From NCBI RefSeq assembly GCF_001417735.1, contig NZ_BBUZ01000038.1, positions 62,001-126,000 on the forward strand: a stretch of 64,000 nt of DNA. The letters run 5' to 3'. Both the position numbers and the translations under genes were made by a program. This document shows, in pieces, positions 27,558 to 36,263 of this stretch (its first letter is position 1; every line of letters begins with the position of its first letter). A model generated the notes under the pieces. That model was not told where the DNA came from. It saw only the letters and a program-made list of their open reading frames with translations, and ran no database searches. This DNA is from Streptomyces sp. NBRC 110028. GTDB taxonomy: Bacteria > Actinomycetota > Actinomycetes > Streptomycetales > Streptomycetaceae.

Positions 27558-28550
27558 ATGAAGATGCTCATCAACGTGGCCGAGACCGTAGTCGCCGACG
27601 CACTGCGCGGGCTGGCCGCCTCCCACCCCGAACTGACGGTGGATGTCGAGAACCGGGTGATCGTCCGGCGGGACGCGCCGGTGCCCGACAAGGTGGCCCT
27701 GCTCTCCGGCGGCGGCTCCGGCCACGAGCCGCTGCACGGCGGGTTCGTCGGTGTCGGCATGCTCGACGCGGCCTGCCCCGGCGAGGTCTTCACCTCCCCC
27801 GTGCCCGACCAGATGGTGCGGGCGGCGGCCGCCGTGGACAGCGGCAAGGGGGTGCTGTTCGTCGTCAAGAACTACACCGGCGACGTGCTCAACTTCGAGA
27901 TGGCCGCCGAACTGGCCGAGGACGAGGGCATCCAGGTCGCCAAGGTGCTCGTCGACGACGATGTGGCGGTGACCGACAGCACCCACACGGCGGGCCGGCG
28001 CGGCACCGGCGCGACACTGTTCGTGGAGAAGATCGCGGGCGCGGCGGCCGAGGAGGGGGCGCCACTGGAGCGGGTGGAGGCGATCGCCCGCCGGGTCAAC
28101 GCGTCCTCCCGCAGCTTCGGCGTGGCGCTGTCCCCCTGCACGACGCCCGCCAAGGGCGGCCCCACCTTCGATCTGCCCGCCGGGGAGCTGGAGTTGGGTG
28201 TGGGCATCCACGGCGAGCCGGGGCGGGAGCGGCGGGCCATGATGACCTCGCGCGAGATCGCCGACTACGCGGTGGACGCGGTGCTGGACGACCTGCGCCC
28301 GGACAGTCCGGTGCTCGTCCTGGTCAACGGAATGGGCGCGACCCCGCAGCTGGAGCTGTACGGCTTCGCGGCCGAGGTGCACCGGGTGCTCGGCGAGCGC
28401 CGTGTGACGGTGGCACGTACGCTCGTCGGCAACTACGTCACATCACTCGACATGGCGGGTGCCTCGGTCACGCTGTGCCAGGTCGACGAGGACCTGCTGC
28501 GGCTGTGGGACGCGCCCGTACGGACCGCCGGGCTGCGCTGGGGCTGCTGA
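27558..28550 (+). CDS. dhaK: Dihydroxyacetone kinase subunit DhaK (PTS-dependent)
   Basis: 330 residues. DhaK binds dihydroxyacetone covalently through a histidine, here in GVGIHGEPG near residue 218. The GGGSGHEPLHGGF and KNYTGDVLNFEMA motifs line the active site. Phosphate reaches the substrate from DhaL-ADP. The start at ATG 27558 has GGAGG 12 bases upstream. It is followed by dhaL after 70 bases and dhaM overlapping, forming the usual dhaKLM order. No glycerol or DhaR regulator gene is seen next to it. Confidence 0.95.
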   Translation: MKMLINVAETVVADALRGLAASHPELTVDVENRVIVRRDAPVPDKVALLSGGGSGHEPLHGGFVGVGMLDAACPGEVFTSPVPDQMVRAAAAVDSGKGVLFVVKNYTGDVLNFEMAAELAEDEGIQVAKVLVDDDVAVTDSTHTAGRRGTGATLFVEKIAGAAAEEGAPLERVEAIARRVNASSRSFGVALSPCTTPAKGGPTFDLPAGELELGVGIHGEPGRERRAMMTSREIADYAVDAVLDDLRPDSPVLVLVNGMGATPQLELYGFAAEVHRVLGERRVTVARTLVGNYVTSLDMAGASVTLCQVDEDLLRLWDAPVRTAGLRWGC

Positions 28551-28620
28551 CCCGGACCATCCCGCCACCTGGCCCGATACGTACGCTGTCGCCGTCGGTT
28601 ACCGTCATGAGGAGGCGTCT

Positions 28621-29256
28621 GTGTCCAGCAGTGAATCCGCAGTCGAACACGCGCTCGACACCTCTTTCTTCCAACGCTGGCTCACCGCCGCGGCCGAGTC
28701 CGTGCACCACGAGGCGGCCCGGCTCACCGAACTGGACTCCGCGATCGGCGACGCCGACCACGGCATCAACATGCAGCGCGGCTTCGCGGCCGTCACCGAC
28801 GCGCTGGAGAAGGAGCCACCGGGATCGCCCGGCGCCGCGCTCATCCTGGCCGGGCGCCAGCTGATCTCGAAGGTGGGCGGCGCCTCCGGGCCGCTGTACG
28901 GGACGCTGCTGCGGCGCGCGGGCAAGGCGCTGGGGGACGCGGCGGAGGTCACGCCCCGGCAGCTGGCGGACGCGCTGCGGGCCGGGGTGGACGCGGTGGC
29001 CCAGCTCGGCGGGGCCGCGCCGGGCGACAAGACCATGCTGGACGCGCTGCTCCCCGCGGTGGAGGCGCTGGGCGGCGACACCGCCTCGTTCACCGCGGCG
29101 GGCGAGGCCGCCGACAAGGGCGCGCTGGCGACCGTACCGATGCTCGCGCGCAAGGGCCGGGCCAGCTATCTGGGCGAGCGCAGCGTCGGCCATCAGGACC
29201 CCGGCGCCACCTCGTCCGCGCTGATCGTCGCGGCGCTGGCGGAGGCCCTCCGATGA
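28621..29256 (+). CDS. dhaL: Dihydroxyacetone kinase subunit DhaL
   Basis: 211 residues. DhaL is the ADP-binding subunit that transfers phosphate to DhaK-bound dihydroxyacetone. The Mg/nucleotide motif GDADHGINMQRGF, the KVGGASGPLYGT loop and the GDKTMLDAL segment are intact, as is HQDPGATS near the end. Start GTG 28621 follows GAGGAGG. The stop overlaps the dhaM start (ATGA), showing translational coupling. Confidence 0.95.
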   Translation: MSSSESAVEHALDTSFFQRWLTAAAESVHHEAARLTELDSAIGDADHGINMQRGFAAVTDALEKEPPGSPGAALILAGRQLISKVGGASGPLYGTLLRRAGKALGDAAEVTPRQLADALRAGVDAVAQLGGAAPGDKTMLDALLPAVEALGGDTASFTAAGEAADKGALATVPMLARKGRASYLGERSVGHQDPGATSSALIVAALAEALR

Positions 29257-29669
29257 CCGGGAGCGGCGGCGAGAAGCTGGTCGGGGTCGTCGTCGTGTCG
29301 CACAGCGGGGAGGTCGCCGAGTCGGTCGCCCGGCTGGCCACCGCGCTGGCCGGGGGCGGCACCGCGCCCGTGCGCGCCGCGGGCGGCACCCCGGACGGCG
29401 GATTCGGCACCAGCGAGGAGCTGATACGCGACGCGGCGTACGCGGTCGACCAGGGCGCCGGGGTGGCCATACTGGTCGACCTCGGCAGCGCCGTACTGAC
29501 CGTCAAGGCACTGCTGGCCGAGGAGGACGAGCTGCCGGAGGGCTCCCGGCTGGTGGACGCGCCGCTCGTGGAGGGCGCGGTGGCGGCCGTGGTCACCGCG
29601 TCCACCGGAGCGGACGTGGACACGGTCGCCGGAGCCGCGGCGGAGGCGTACGACTACCGCAAGGTGTGA
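29253..29669 (+). CDS. dhaM: Dihydroxyacetone kinase phosphotransfer subunit DhaM (EIIA-Man type)
   Basis: 138 residues, the minimal EIIA-mannose-like DhaM domain without fused HPr or EI. The phosphorylated histidine is in VVVSHSGEVAE at about residue 17. It passes phosphate from HPr to DhaL-ADP. The GVAILVDLGSAVLTVKALL segment is the conserved strand-helix pair of the family. Overlaps dhaL by four bases and ends just before a strong terminator hairpin, so dhaKLM is a closed operon. Confidence 0.93.
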   Translation: MTGSGGEKLVGVVVVSHSGEVAESVARLATALAGGGTAPVRAAGGTPDGGFGTSEELIRDAAYAVDQGAGVAILVDLGSAVLTVKALLAEEDELPEGSRLVDAPLVEGAVAAVVTASTGADVDTVAGAAAEAYDYRKV

Positions 29670-29676
29670 AACGGTC

Positions 29677-29716
29677 CGCACGGGCCCGGGGACGCCGGAA
29701 CCCCCGGGCCCGTGCG
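29677..29716 (+). terminator. Terminator of the dhaKLM operon
   Basis: A perfect 15-bp stem (arms 29677-29691 and 29702-29716, beginning CGCACGGGCCCGGGG) with a ten-base loop, starting seven bases after the dhaM stop. One of the strongest hairpins in the window. Confidence 0.8.
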
Positions 29717-29840
29717 CATGGGTGCGGAGCCCGCAGCGGGCGGCGGAAGTGTGTAGCCCGCGTACATATCCGAGCTGACGTGCGCATTTCTACGGTGTGG
29801 CACACGAATCCGTCCCCGCACCCGCTCGGAAGTGGTAACC

Positions 29841-31205
29841 ATGGCTCCTCCGACCAGTCCCGGATCGCTGCGCCGCATCGTCGCGGCGAGCCTCATCGGC
29901 ACCACCATCGAGTGGTACGACTTCTTCCTCTACGGGTCGGCCGCCGCGCTCGTCTTCAACAAGCTCTTCTTCCCCGACTCCGATCCGCTCGTCGGCACCC
30001 TGCTGTCGTTCCTGACGTACGCGGTCGGCTTCGCCGCCCGGCCGATCGGCGCCCTGGTGTTCGGGCACTACGGCGACCGGCTCGGCCGCAAGAAGCTGCT
30101 GATCCTGAGCCTGCTGCTGATGGGCGGGGCGACCTGTGCGATCGGTCTGCTGCCGACGCACGCCACCGTCGGCTCGGCGGCGCCCGTTCTGCTCACCGCG
30201 CTGCGGCTGGTGCAGGGCTTCGCGCTCGGCGGCGAATGGGGCGGGGCGGTGCTGCTGGTGTCCGAGCACGGGGACGCCCGGCGGCGCGGATTCTGGGCGT
30301 CCTGGCCGCAGACCGGCGCCCCCGCCGGGCAGTTGCTGGCCACCGGCGTGCTGTCCGCGCTGACCGGACTGCTGTCGGAGGGCGCGTTCGAGTCCTGGGG
30401 GTGGCGGGTGCCGTTCCTGCTCTCGGGCGTGCTGGTGCTGGTCGGCTTGTGGATTCGTCTGTCCGTCGATGAATCCCCCGTCTTCAAGGCCGCGCTGGCC
30501 CGGGCCGAGGCGCGGAAGACCGACGATGTGGCGGAGCGGATGCCGCTGGTGGCCGTCCTGCGCCACCACTGGCGGGACGTCCTGGTCGCGATGGGCGCGC
30601 GGATGGCCGAGAACATCAGCTACTACGTCATCACGGCCTTCGTCCTCGTCTACGCCACCTCCGACCATGTGGGCCTCGGCAAGCAGACCGCGCTGAACGC
30701 CGTACTCATCGCCTCCGCAGTGCACTTCGCGACGATCCCGGCCTGGGGCGCGCTGTCGGACCGCGTCGGCCGCCGCCCGGTCTATCTGCTGGGCGCCGTG
30801 GGCGTCGGCGCGTGGGCGTTCCCCTTCTTCGCCCTCATCGACTCGGAGCACTTCGGGGCGCTGGTCCTCGCGGTCACGGTCGGGCTGGTCTTCCACGGCG
30901 CGATGTACGCGCCCCAGGCGGCGTTCTTCTCGGAGATGTTCGCGACGCGGATGCGGTACTCGGGCGCCTCGATCGGCGCCCAGTTCTCCTCGGTCGCGGC
31001 CGGGGCGCCCGCACCGCTGATCGCCACCGCGCTGCTCGCCGACTACGGCAGCGCCACCCCGATCGCCCTGTACGTCATCGCGGCGGCGCTGCTCACGGTG
31101 GTGGCGGTCGGCGCGGCGAAGGAGACCCGCGAACGCGACCTGGCGGCCATCGAGCCGGGCGAAGCCGATGAGGCCCGGGAGTCCTCCCGTTCCGCCTCGG
31201 CCTGA
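29841..31205 (+). CDS. MHS-family metabolite:H+ symporter (MFS)
   Basis: 454 residues with 12 predicted membrane helices. The metabolite:H+ symporter signature is seen: TTIEWYDFFLYGSAAALVF in helix 1, GHYGDRLGRKKLL between helices 2 and 3, and RLVQGFALGGEWGGAVLLVSEH. Relatives (ShiA, KgtP, ProP) carry shikimate, 2-oxoglutarate, dicarboxylates or compatible solutes; the substrate cannot be named. ATG 29841 is chosen after GGAAGTGG; GTG 29832 would add three residues. Convergent with the PucR-type regulator, 19 bases apart. Confidence 0.87.
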   Translation: MAPPTSPGSLRRIVAASLIGTTIEWYDFFLYGSAAALVFNKLFFPDSDPLVGTLLSFLTYAVGFAARPIGALVFGHYGDRLGRKKLLILSLLLMGGATCAIGLLPTHATVGSAAPVLLTALRLVQGFALGGEWGGAVLLVSEHGDARRRGFWASWPQTGAPAGQLLATGVLSALTGLLSEGAFESWGWRVPFLLSGVLVLVGLWIRLSVDESPVFKAALARAEARKTDDVAERMPLVAVLRHHWRDVLVAMGARMAENISYYVITAFVLVYATSDHVGLGKQTALNAVLIASAVHFATIPAWGALSDRVGRRPVYLLGAVGVGAWAFPFFALIDSEHFGALVLAVTVGLVFHGAMYAPQAAFFSEMFATRMRYSGASIGAQFSSVAAGAPAPLIATALLADYGSATPIALYVIAAALLTVVAVGAAKETRERDLAAIEPGEADEARESSRSASA

Positions 31206-31224
31206 TCGTGTGGAGGAGGCCGGG

Positions 31225-33321
31225 TCAGCGCTCCACGGCCCCCATCAGCCGGTGCAGCCGCAGCGCGAGCTGTATCTCCAGCGACCGCGCGGGCGACTGC
31301 CAGTCGGCGCCGAGCAGCCGCCCCACCCGCTCCAGCCGCTGCGCCACCGTGTTCACATGCACATGCAGCTCGTCCTTGGTGCGCGCCGGGCTCATCCCGC
31401 CGGCGAAGTACGCGTCCAGCGTGCGCACCAGCCCGGTGCCGCGCCGGGCGTCGTACTCCACGACCGCCCCGATGGTGCGCGTGACGAAGTCCCGCACCCG
31501 GGTGCCGTCCGGGGCGCCGTCCCGCGTACCGGCCAGGAGCAGGCCGAGGAAGCCGAAGTCCTCGGCGGCGGCCCCCTCGCCGGCCCGGCCCAGCACCCGC
31601 AGCGCGGCCAGGCAGCGCCGGGCCTCGGCGTACGAGGCGGCGACCTCGGCGGGGCGGGCGGCGGGCGCGGCGACGGGTGCGGAGGCGCCGACGGTGACGG
31701 GCGCGTGCACGGCGGTGCCCAGCTGCCGGGCGGCGCGGCGGGCCAGGGCGTCGGCGGTGTCCCCCTCGGCGAGCGGCAGCAGCAGCACCGTGCCGCCGTC
31801 GCGCGCCGCGGCCAGACCCTGCCGGGTGGCGGCCAGATGGGACGCGGCGGACCACAGGCGCATCCGGTCGGCGGCGTCCTCGGCGGCGCCCGGGCCCGGC
31901 GCGACGGCGGTTTCGGCCGCGGGCTCGCCGCCCGGCGCGGCGCGGGGCGCGTCTATGCCCGCGGCGAGGACCACATGGGGCGCGTCCAGGTCCGCGCGCA
32001 GGCGTGCGGCACGCTCCCGCAGCAGCCGCGGCTCCCGGTCGGGCGCGTCGAGCAGATCGTCCAGCAGCTCGCCGCGCACCCGCTGTTCGGCCTCGCCCGC
32101 CGAGCGGCGGGCGAGCTGCAGCAGCGAGGTGACCATGGCGGCGCGCTCCAGGGTGCGCTGGTCCACGGGGTCGAGCCGGGGGTGGCCGTGCAGGACGAGC
32201 GCGCCGAGGAGTTCGCCGCCCGCGGAGACGGCCGCGATCCAGTCGTCGCCGTGGCGTACGGCGTGGCCGTCGGCCCGCGACCGGTCGAGGGCGTCCGCGG
32301 ACGCCTCGTGCGTCTCCAGGAACTCCACCGAACCGCTCAGCACCTCGGCCACGGCGGCGGCCACGTCCCGCACCCCGCCACCGCGCAGCACCAGTTCGGT
32401 GAGCCGGTCATGGACCTCGGAGGCGCGCTCGATGACACCGCTGCGGTCGCGGATGATCTCGTTGGCGGCCTCCAGTTCGGCCAGTGCCGTCCGCGTCTCG
32501 GCGAGCAGATTGGCCGTGTCGATGGCGACGGCCGCGTGCGCGGCGAAGGAGGCGAGCAGGGCGATCTGCTCGCGCTCGAAGACGCGGACCCGACGGTCGG
32601 CCGCGAACAGCACCCCGATGACACCGCTGCCGAGCAGCAGCGGCACACCGAGGATCGCGACCAGGCCCTCGTCGCTGACGCCCGCGTCGATGGTCCGGGT
32701 GTGCTGGAAGCGGGGGTCGTCGAAGTAGCTGTCGGTCACATAGGGGCGCGCGGTCTGGGCGACGAGCCCGCCCAGCCCCTCCCCCATGCCGAGCCGCAGT
32801 TGCTGGAAGCGCGCCGAGACCGAACCGTCGGTGACCCGCATATGGGTGTCTCCGGCGGTCGGGTCGTTGAGGGTCAGATACGCGACCTCGGTCCCCAGGA
32901 GCGAACGGGCGCGCTGCACGATGGCCTGGAGGACCGCGTCCAGATCGCGCAGCCCGGCGAGGTCGTGGGCGGTCTCGAAGAGCGCGGACAGCTCGGCCTC
33001 GCGGCGCCTGCGCCCCTCCAGTTCGCCGCGCACCCGCAGGGCGAGCAGTTTGGCGCGCTCCAGGGCTGCCAGCCGCTCGGCCGGGGCCTTCTCGGCGCGC
33101 GCCAGCAGCCCAGGGCGCTCGTACGCCTCGGGAGGCGCGCCGCGCGCGAGCAGTTCCAGGTACGGGGTCTCCGGCGGATCGCCGGGAGCGGCCGCGGCGG
33201 CGCCGGGCGTCGTACGGCGCGGTGGGCGGTCCGCGGGCCGGCCGGGCAGCGGACCGTCCGGCCGGTCGTTCAGCGGGCCGTCCCGTCGGTAGTTCAGCGG
33301 GCCGTTCAGTGGGCCGTCCAT
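31225..33321 (-). CDS. GAF-domain PucR/CdaR-type transcriptional regulator
   Basis: 698 residues. A disordered Pro/Asp-rich start (repeating GPLN units) is followed by a coiled segment, a GAF domain at about 100-270 (LFETAHDLAGLRDLDAVLQ, RFQQLRLGMGEGLGGLVAQT, GVPLLLGSGVIGVLFAADRR) and a C-terminal PucR helix-turn-helix (LVRTLDAYFAGGMSPARTKDELHVHVNTVAQRLERVGRLLG). Ligand unknown. Start ATG 33321 overlaps the last 16 bases of the SDR gene upstream, so the two genes form one unit. In Streptomyces this regulator type is often paired with 3-hydroxybutyrate dehydrogenase, as here, suggesting control of ketone-body or PHB-type metabolism. Confidence 0.83.
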   Translation of the reverse strand: MDGPLNGPLNYRRDGPLNDRPDGPLPGRPADRPPRRTTPGAAAAAPGDPPETPYLELLARGAPPEAYERPGLLARAEKAPAERLAALERAKLLALRVRGELEGRRRREAELSALFETAHDLAGLRDLDAVLQAIVQRARSLLGTEVAYLTLNDPTAGDTHMRVTDGSVSARFQQLRLGMGEGLGGLVAQTARPYVTDSYFDDPRFQHTRTIDAGVSDEGLVAILGVPLLLGSGVIGVLFAADRRVRVFEREQIALLASFAAHAAVAIDTANLLAETRTALAELEAANEIIRDRSGVIERASEVHDRLTELVLRGGGVRDVAAAVAEVLSGSVEFLETHEASADALDRSRADGHAVRHGDDWIAAVSAGGELLGALVLHGHPRLDPVDQRTLERAAMVTSLLQLARRSAGEAEQRVRGELLDDLLDAPDREPRLLRERAARLRADLDAPHVVLAAGIDAPRAAPGGEPAAETAVAPGPGAAEDAADRMRLWSAASHLAATRQGLAAARDGGTVLLLPLAEGDTADALARRAARQLGTAVHAPVTVGASAPVAAPAARPAEVAASYAEARRCLAALRVLGRAGEGAAAEDFGFLGLLLAGTRDGAPDGTRVRDFVTRTIGAVVEYDARRGTGLVRTLDAYFAGGMSPARTKDELHVHVNTVAQRLERVGRLLGADWQSPARSLEIQLALRLHRLMGAVER

Positions 33322-34130
33322 CCGCCGTCCATGGTGAGCGAGGCACCGGTGATGAACGAGGAGTGCGGACCGCACAGATACGCCACGGCCTCCGCCACCT
33401 CCTCCGGTTCGACGAGCCGCTTGACCGCCGAATCGGCCAGCAGCACCTCGGAGACGACGCGCTCCGGGGAGATGCCGTGCGCGGCGGCCTGGTCGGCGGT
33501 CTGACGCTCGACCAGGGGGGTGCGCACATAGCCGGGGTTGACACAGTTGGACGTGACCCCGTGGGGCGCGCCCTCCAGGGCGGCGACCTTGGAAAGCCCC
33601 TCAAGGCCGTGTTTGGCGGCCACATACGCGGACTTGTACGCGGAGGCGCGCAGCCCGTGCACGGAGGAGATGTTCACGATCCGCCCCCAGCCCCGCTCGT
33701 ACATCCCCGGCAGCGCGCCGCGCACCAGCCGGAACGGGGCCTCCAGCATCACCGTCAGCACCCGGGAGAACACCTCCGGCGGGAAGTCCTCGATCGGGCG
33801 GACGAGCTGGATTCCCGCGTTGTTGACCAGGATGTCGGCGCCCTCGGCGGCCCGTTCGGCCGCGTCCAGGTCCATCAGGTCCAGGGCGTACGCCTCGACG
33901 GCGCCCGGCGGGCGGGCCGTCCGCTCGGCGGAGGCGACCAGATCGGCCAGGCCCTCGGCGTCCAGGTCGACCGCCCGGACCCGTGCCCCGGCGGCCGCCA
34001 GCCGCAGGGTGCACGCCCGCCCGATGCCCCCGGCGGCGCCGGTGACGACTGCGGTACGGCCGGAGAGACCGGCGTCGGCGGGCCGGGGGGCGGAGCCCGG
34101 AGTGTGACCGGGCACAGGGGACGCGCTCAT
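33306..34130 (-). CDS. SDR oxidoreductase, 3-hydroxybutyrate dehydrogenase type
   Basis: 274-residue classical short-chain dehydrogenase. NAD-binding TGAAGGIG near residue 31, NNAG (LVNNAGIQ), the catalytic Ser in NISSVHG and YxxxK (YVAAKHG), with YVRTPLVE and SFITGASLTMDGGW at the end; the last stretch and the PGYVRTPLVE-QTA region are features of D-3-hydroxybutyrate dehydrogenase, which converts 3-hydroxybutyrate to acetoacetate. Start ATG 34130. Overlaps the downstream GAF/PucR gene by 16 bases. Confidence 0.84.
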   Translation of the reverse strand: MSASPVPGHTPGSAPRPADAGLSGRTAVVTGAAGGIGRACTLRLAAAGARVRAVDLDAEGLADLVASAERTARPPGAVEAYALDLMDLDAAERAAEGADILVNNAGIQLVRPIEDFPPEVFSRVLTVMLEAPFRLVRGALPGMYERGWGRIVNISSVHGLRASAYKSAYVAAKHGLEGLSKVAALEGAPHGVTSNCVNPGYVRTPLVERQTADQAAAHGISPERVVSEVLLADSAVKRLVEPEEVAEAVAYLCGPHSSFITGASLTMDGGWTAH

Positions 34131-34185
34131 GAGGGGCACCCTAGGCGGCGCCCGCACCCGGCCCCATGGGGCCCCGGCACACTCT

Positions 34186-34665
34186 TCACTCCGCCGGGGT
34201 GGGTTCGAACCACGTCGGCCCCTCGCCGAGCGCCTGCTTGATCCGGGTGAGCGAGAAGTCCTCCAGCTCCGGCAGCCCGTCGAGCGGGAACCAGCCCACG
34301 TCCAGCGACTCGTCGTCGTTCACCCGCGCCTCGCCGCCCACCGCGCGGCAGCGGAAGCACACGTCCATGAACTGGCACCGGTCGTCGTTGGGATACGTCA
34401 CCGGCGCCAACGTCCGTACGAGCACGATGCGCTCCGGAACGCACCGCACCGCCGTCTCCTCCCGCACCTCGCGCACCACCGCCGTGGCGGGCTGCTCGCC
34501 CGGTTCGGGGATGCCGCAGATGATCGCCCAGCGGCCGTTGTCGGCACGACGGCCCAGCAGCACTCTGCCCTCGTCGTCGAAGACGACGGCGCTCACGCCC
34601 GGCAGGTAGAGAAGTTCATGGCCGATGGAGGCCCGCAGGCCGCGGATGAAGTCGGGGGTCGCCAT
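34186..34665 (-). CDS. Nudix hydrolase
   Basis: 159 residues. The Nudix box reads GIPEPGEQPATAVVREVREETAV, matching GX5EX7REUXEEXGU except that the last Gly is Ala. Flanking strands (VSAVVFDDEGRVLLGRR, then FMDVCFRCRAVGGEA) fit the fold. It would hydrolyse a nucleoside diphosphate-linked compound; the substrate is unknown. Start ATG 34665. Separate from the SDR gene by 55 bases on the same strand. Confidence 0.85.
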   Translation of the reverse strand: MATPDFIRGLRASIGHELLYLPGVSAVVFDDEGRVLLGRRADNGRWAIICGIPEPGEQPATAVVREVREETAVRCVPERIVLVRTLAPVTYPNDDRCQFMDVCFRCRAVGGEARVNDDESLDVGWFPLDGLPELEDFSLTRIKQALGEGPTWFEPTPAE

Positions 34666-34750
34666 GCGGTGAGGGTATCGGCCGGGCCCGCGGGTGCGCC
34701 GGTGGCCCGCGCCGGGCGCCCGTTCCGCGCGCTCAGGGTGCGTTTCACCA

Positions 34751-34780
34751 CTGACACATCGTTTCTGCGCAACATATACA
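34751..34780 (+). promoter_or_regulatory. Possible promoter of the O-antigen-ligase-like gene
   Basis: CTGACA (34751-34756) and TATACA (34775-34780) are separated by 18 bases in an unusually AT-rich patch between the divergent Nudix gene and the membrane protein gene. Transcription would begin near 34787, giving a leader of about 90 bases. Confidence 0.4.
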
Positions 34781-34875
34781 CATACCTCATGCCAAGCGCT
34801 ACCGTTCCCGGTGCATGGCTCGCGACGCGGCTCACCGTCGCTGCGCGATGCCCGTCACGACGGGGGGTCGACGGG

Positions 34876-35907
34876 ATGACGTCATCAGCGCTGGGACCGG
34901 TCGTACAGGAACACGACCGGGACCACGACAGCGAACACCGAAGCCGGGCCCCGGGCAGTGCGCCCGATGTCGCGGGCGTGGCGATCCTCGCTTCCTGCGC
35001 CCTCTGGGCGCTCGTCTCCGGCATGGGGCGCACCGCGCGTCCCGAGGGGGTGCTGCTCGCCGTATTGGCCGTGGCCGCCGGGTACGCCTGCGGCCGCATC
35101 GCCGGGTCGCTCCTGCCGGTCGCCTGCGCGGCCGCCGCCGGACTCGCGGGGCTCGGCCTGGCCCTGTCCACCGGCACGGGCCCGAGCGGCCACCAGGGGC
35201 TGGACGCGGCCCAGCTCACCCTGGCCACCGGCGCGGCCTGCTGCGCCGCGTGGGCCGCCCGCGGGGCCGCGCTCCGGTCGGCCCTGTGGCTGCTGGCCCT
35301 GACGATCACGCTCACCGCCGTGGTGAGCGGCCCACCGGCGGGCGGCGCCGCGAGCGGCGCGGTCCTGCTGTGCTCCCTGGCCGCGGCCCGGCTGCGGCGG
35401 CTCGCGGGACTGGCCGCGCTCGGCCTGGTCGCCGCGATCGCCGCCGGCGGATGCTGGGCGGTCGCGGCGGGCACGGTGCCCGGCGGTGTGCCGTCCTCGC
35501 TGCGGTCCCACCTCACCGAGCACCGGATCCGTCTGTGGCAGGACGCGGCCCACCTCGCCGCGGCGGACCCGCTGCGCGGCGCGGGGCCCGACCTCTTCGC
35601 CGAGCTGAGCCCGGCGGCCGCCGCATCACCGGAACCGGAGATCACGCCGCACTCCGCCCCGCTCCAGCAGGCCGCCGGTCAGGGCCTGCCGGGCGTGGCC
35701 CTCCTGGGCGCGGCCTTCGCGTGGATGCTGTACGCGCTGTGGCGCTCACCCCGCGCCACACCGGTCGCCCTGACGGCGGCGGCCGCGCTGACGGCCCTGG
35801 CCGTGGAGGCCTCCCTGGGCAACGCGCTCAGCTTTCCGCAGGTGACGGCCGGAGCGGGCCTCCTGGCGGGCCTGGCGACGGCCCGCCACCCGCAAGCCGC
35901 CCCTTGA
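34876..35907 (+). CDS. O-antigen ligase-like membrane protein
   Basis: 343 residues with about nine hydrophobic segments. The conserved Wzy/WaaL-type loop is visible near residues 215-265: HRIRLWQDAAHLAAADPLRGAG, then HSAPLQQAAGQGLPG. Members of this group ligate or polymerise polysaccharide units at the outer face of the membrane; in Gram-positives the substrate is unknown, perhaps a cell-wall glycan. The start is taken at ATG 34876 (MTSSALGPV) after GGGGGG; an ATG at 34789 would add 29 residues. No other polysaccharide gene is adjacent. Its stop lies inside the terminator hairpin. Confidence 0.7.
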   Translation: MTSSALGPVVQEHDRDHDSEHRSRAPGSAPDVAGVAILASCALWALVSGMGRTARPEGVLLAVLAVAAGYACGRIAGSLLPVACAAAAGLAGLGLALSTGTGPSGHQGLDAAQLTLATGAACCAAWAARGAALRSALWLLALTITLTAVVSGPPAGGAASGAVLLCSLAAARLRRLAGLAALGLVAAIAAGGCWAVAAGTVPGGVPSSLRSHLTEHRIRLWQDAAHLAAADPLRGAGPDLFAELSPAAAASPEPEITPHSAPLQQAAGQGLPGVALLGAAFAWMLYALWRSPRATPVALTAAAALTALAVEASLGNALSFPQVTAGAGLLAGLATARHPQAAP

Positions 35908-35929
35908 CGCCACGCGCGGCGTCAAGGGG
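35900..35929 (+). terminator. Terminator overlapping the stop codon
   Basis: Perfect 12-bp arms CCCCTTGACGCC (35900-35911) and GGCGTCAAGGGG (35918-35929) with a six-base loop. The TGA stop of the O-antigen-ligase-like gene (35905-35907) is part of the left arm. The remaining stretch to 36096 shows no gene or clear signal. Confidence 0.7.
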
Positions 35930-36096
35930 CAGTGACCACCGCACGAGCCGCCGCCGAGGGGCCCGTACGCCCATCCCGTCGCGCCCCGCCTGACGACCCC
36001 GGCGACCCGGCCCCGCGCGCCGGGCGGGGCGGCCATCGGAGCCCGGGGTGTCCCCGGATCCGGGAAGGGGCGGGGTCGGGGAGAGGGTCCCGCTAG

Positions 36097-36263
36097 CTAG
36101 TGCCGCGTCAGCCAAGGTTCACCCCGCTCGCCGCCCTGGCACGGCCATCTGCGGCGTTGCCGAATCGACCGAGTAGGCCCACTACGAGGCCGATCCGGCG
36201 CCTTGCATCTGACCGCACCAGGACGCCTCGCTACCGGGCAAACCTTGGCTGACGCGGCACTAG
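36097..36263. mobile_element. MITE-like element, copy B (167 bp)
   Basis: Same 167-bp element as at 15360-15526 in the opposite orientation and about 96% identical. Terminal inverted repeats CTAGTGCCGCGTCAGCCAAG... and the complement are perfect over 23 bp here, so this copy looks closer to the parent. Both ends are CTAG; the left end is preceded by a further CTAG (CTAGCTAG at 36093-36100). The right end provides the TAG stop of the membrane protein gene on the minus strand. Non-coding. Confidence 0.8.

Noticed and set aside
33240..33320. Tandem GGGCCGTCC-like repeats at the start of the PucR-type gene
   Set aside because: Short, irregular units coding a disordered N terminus (GPLN repeats); no operator-like symmetry was found.
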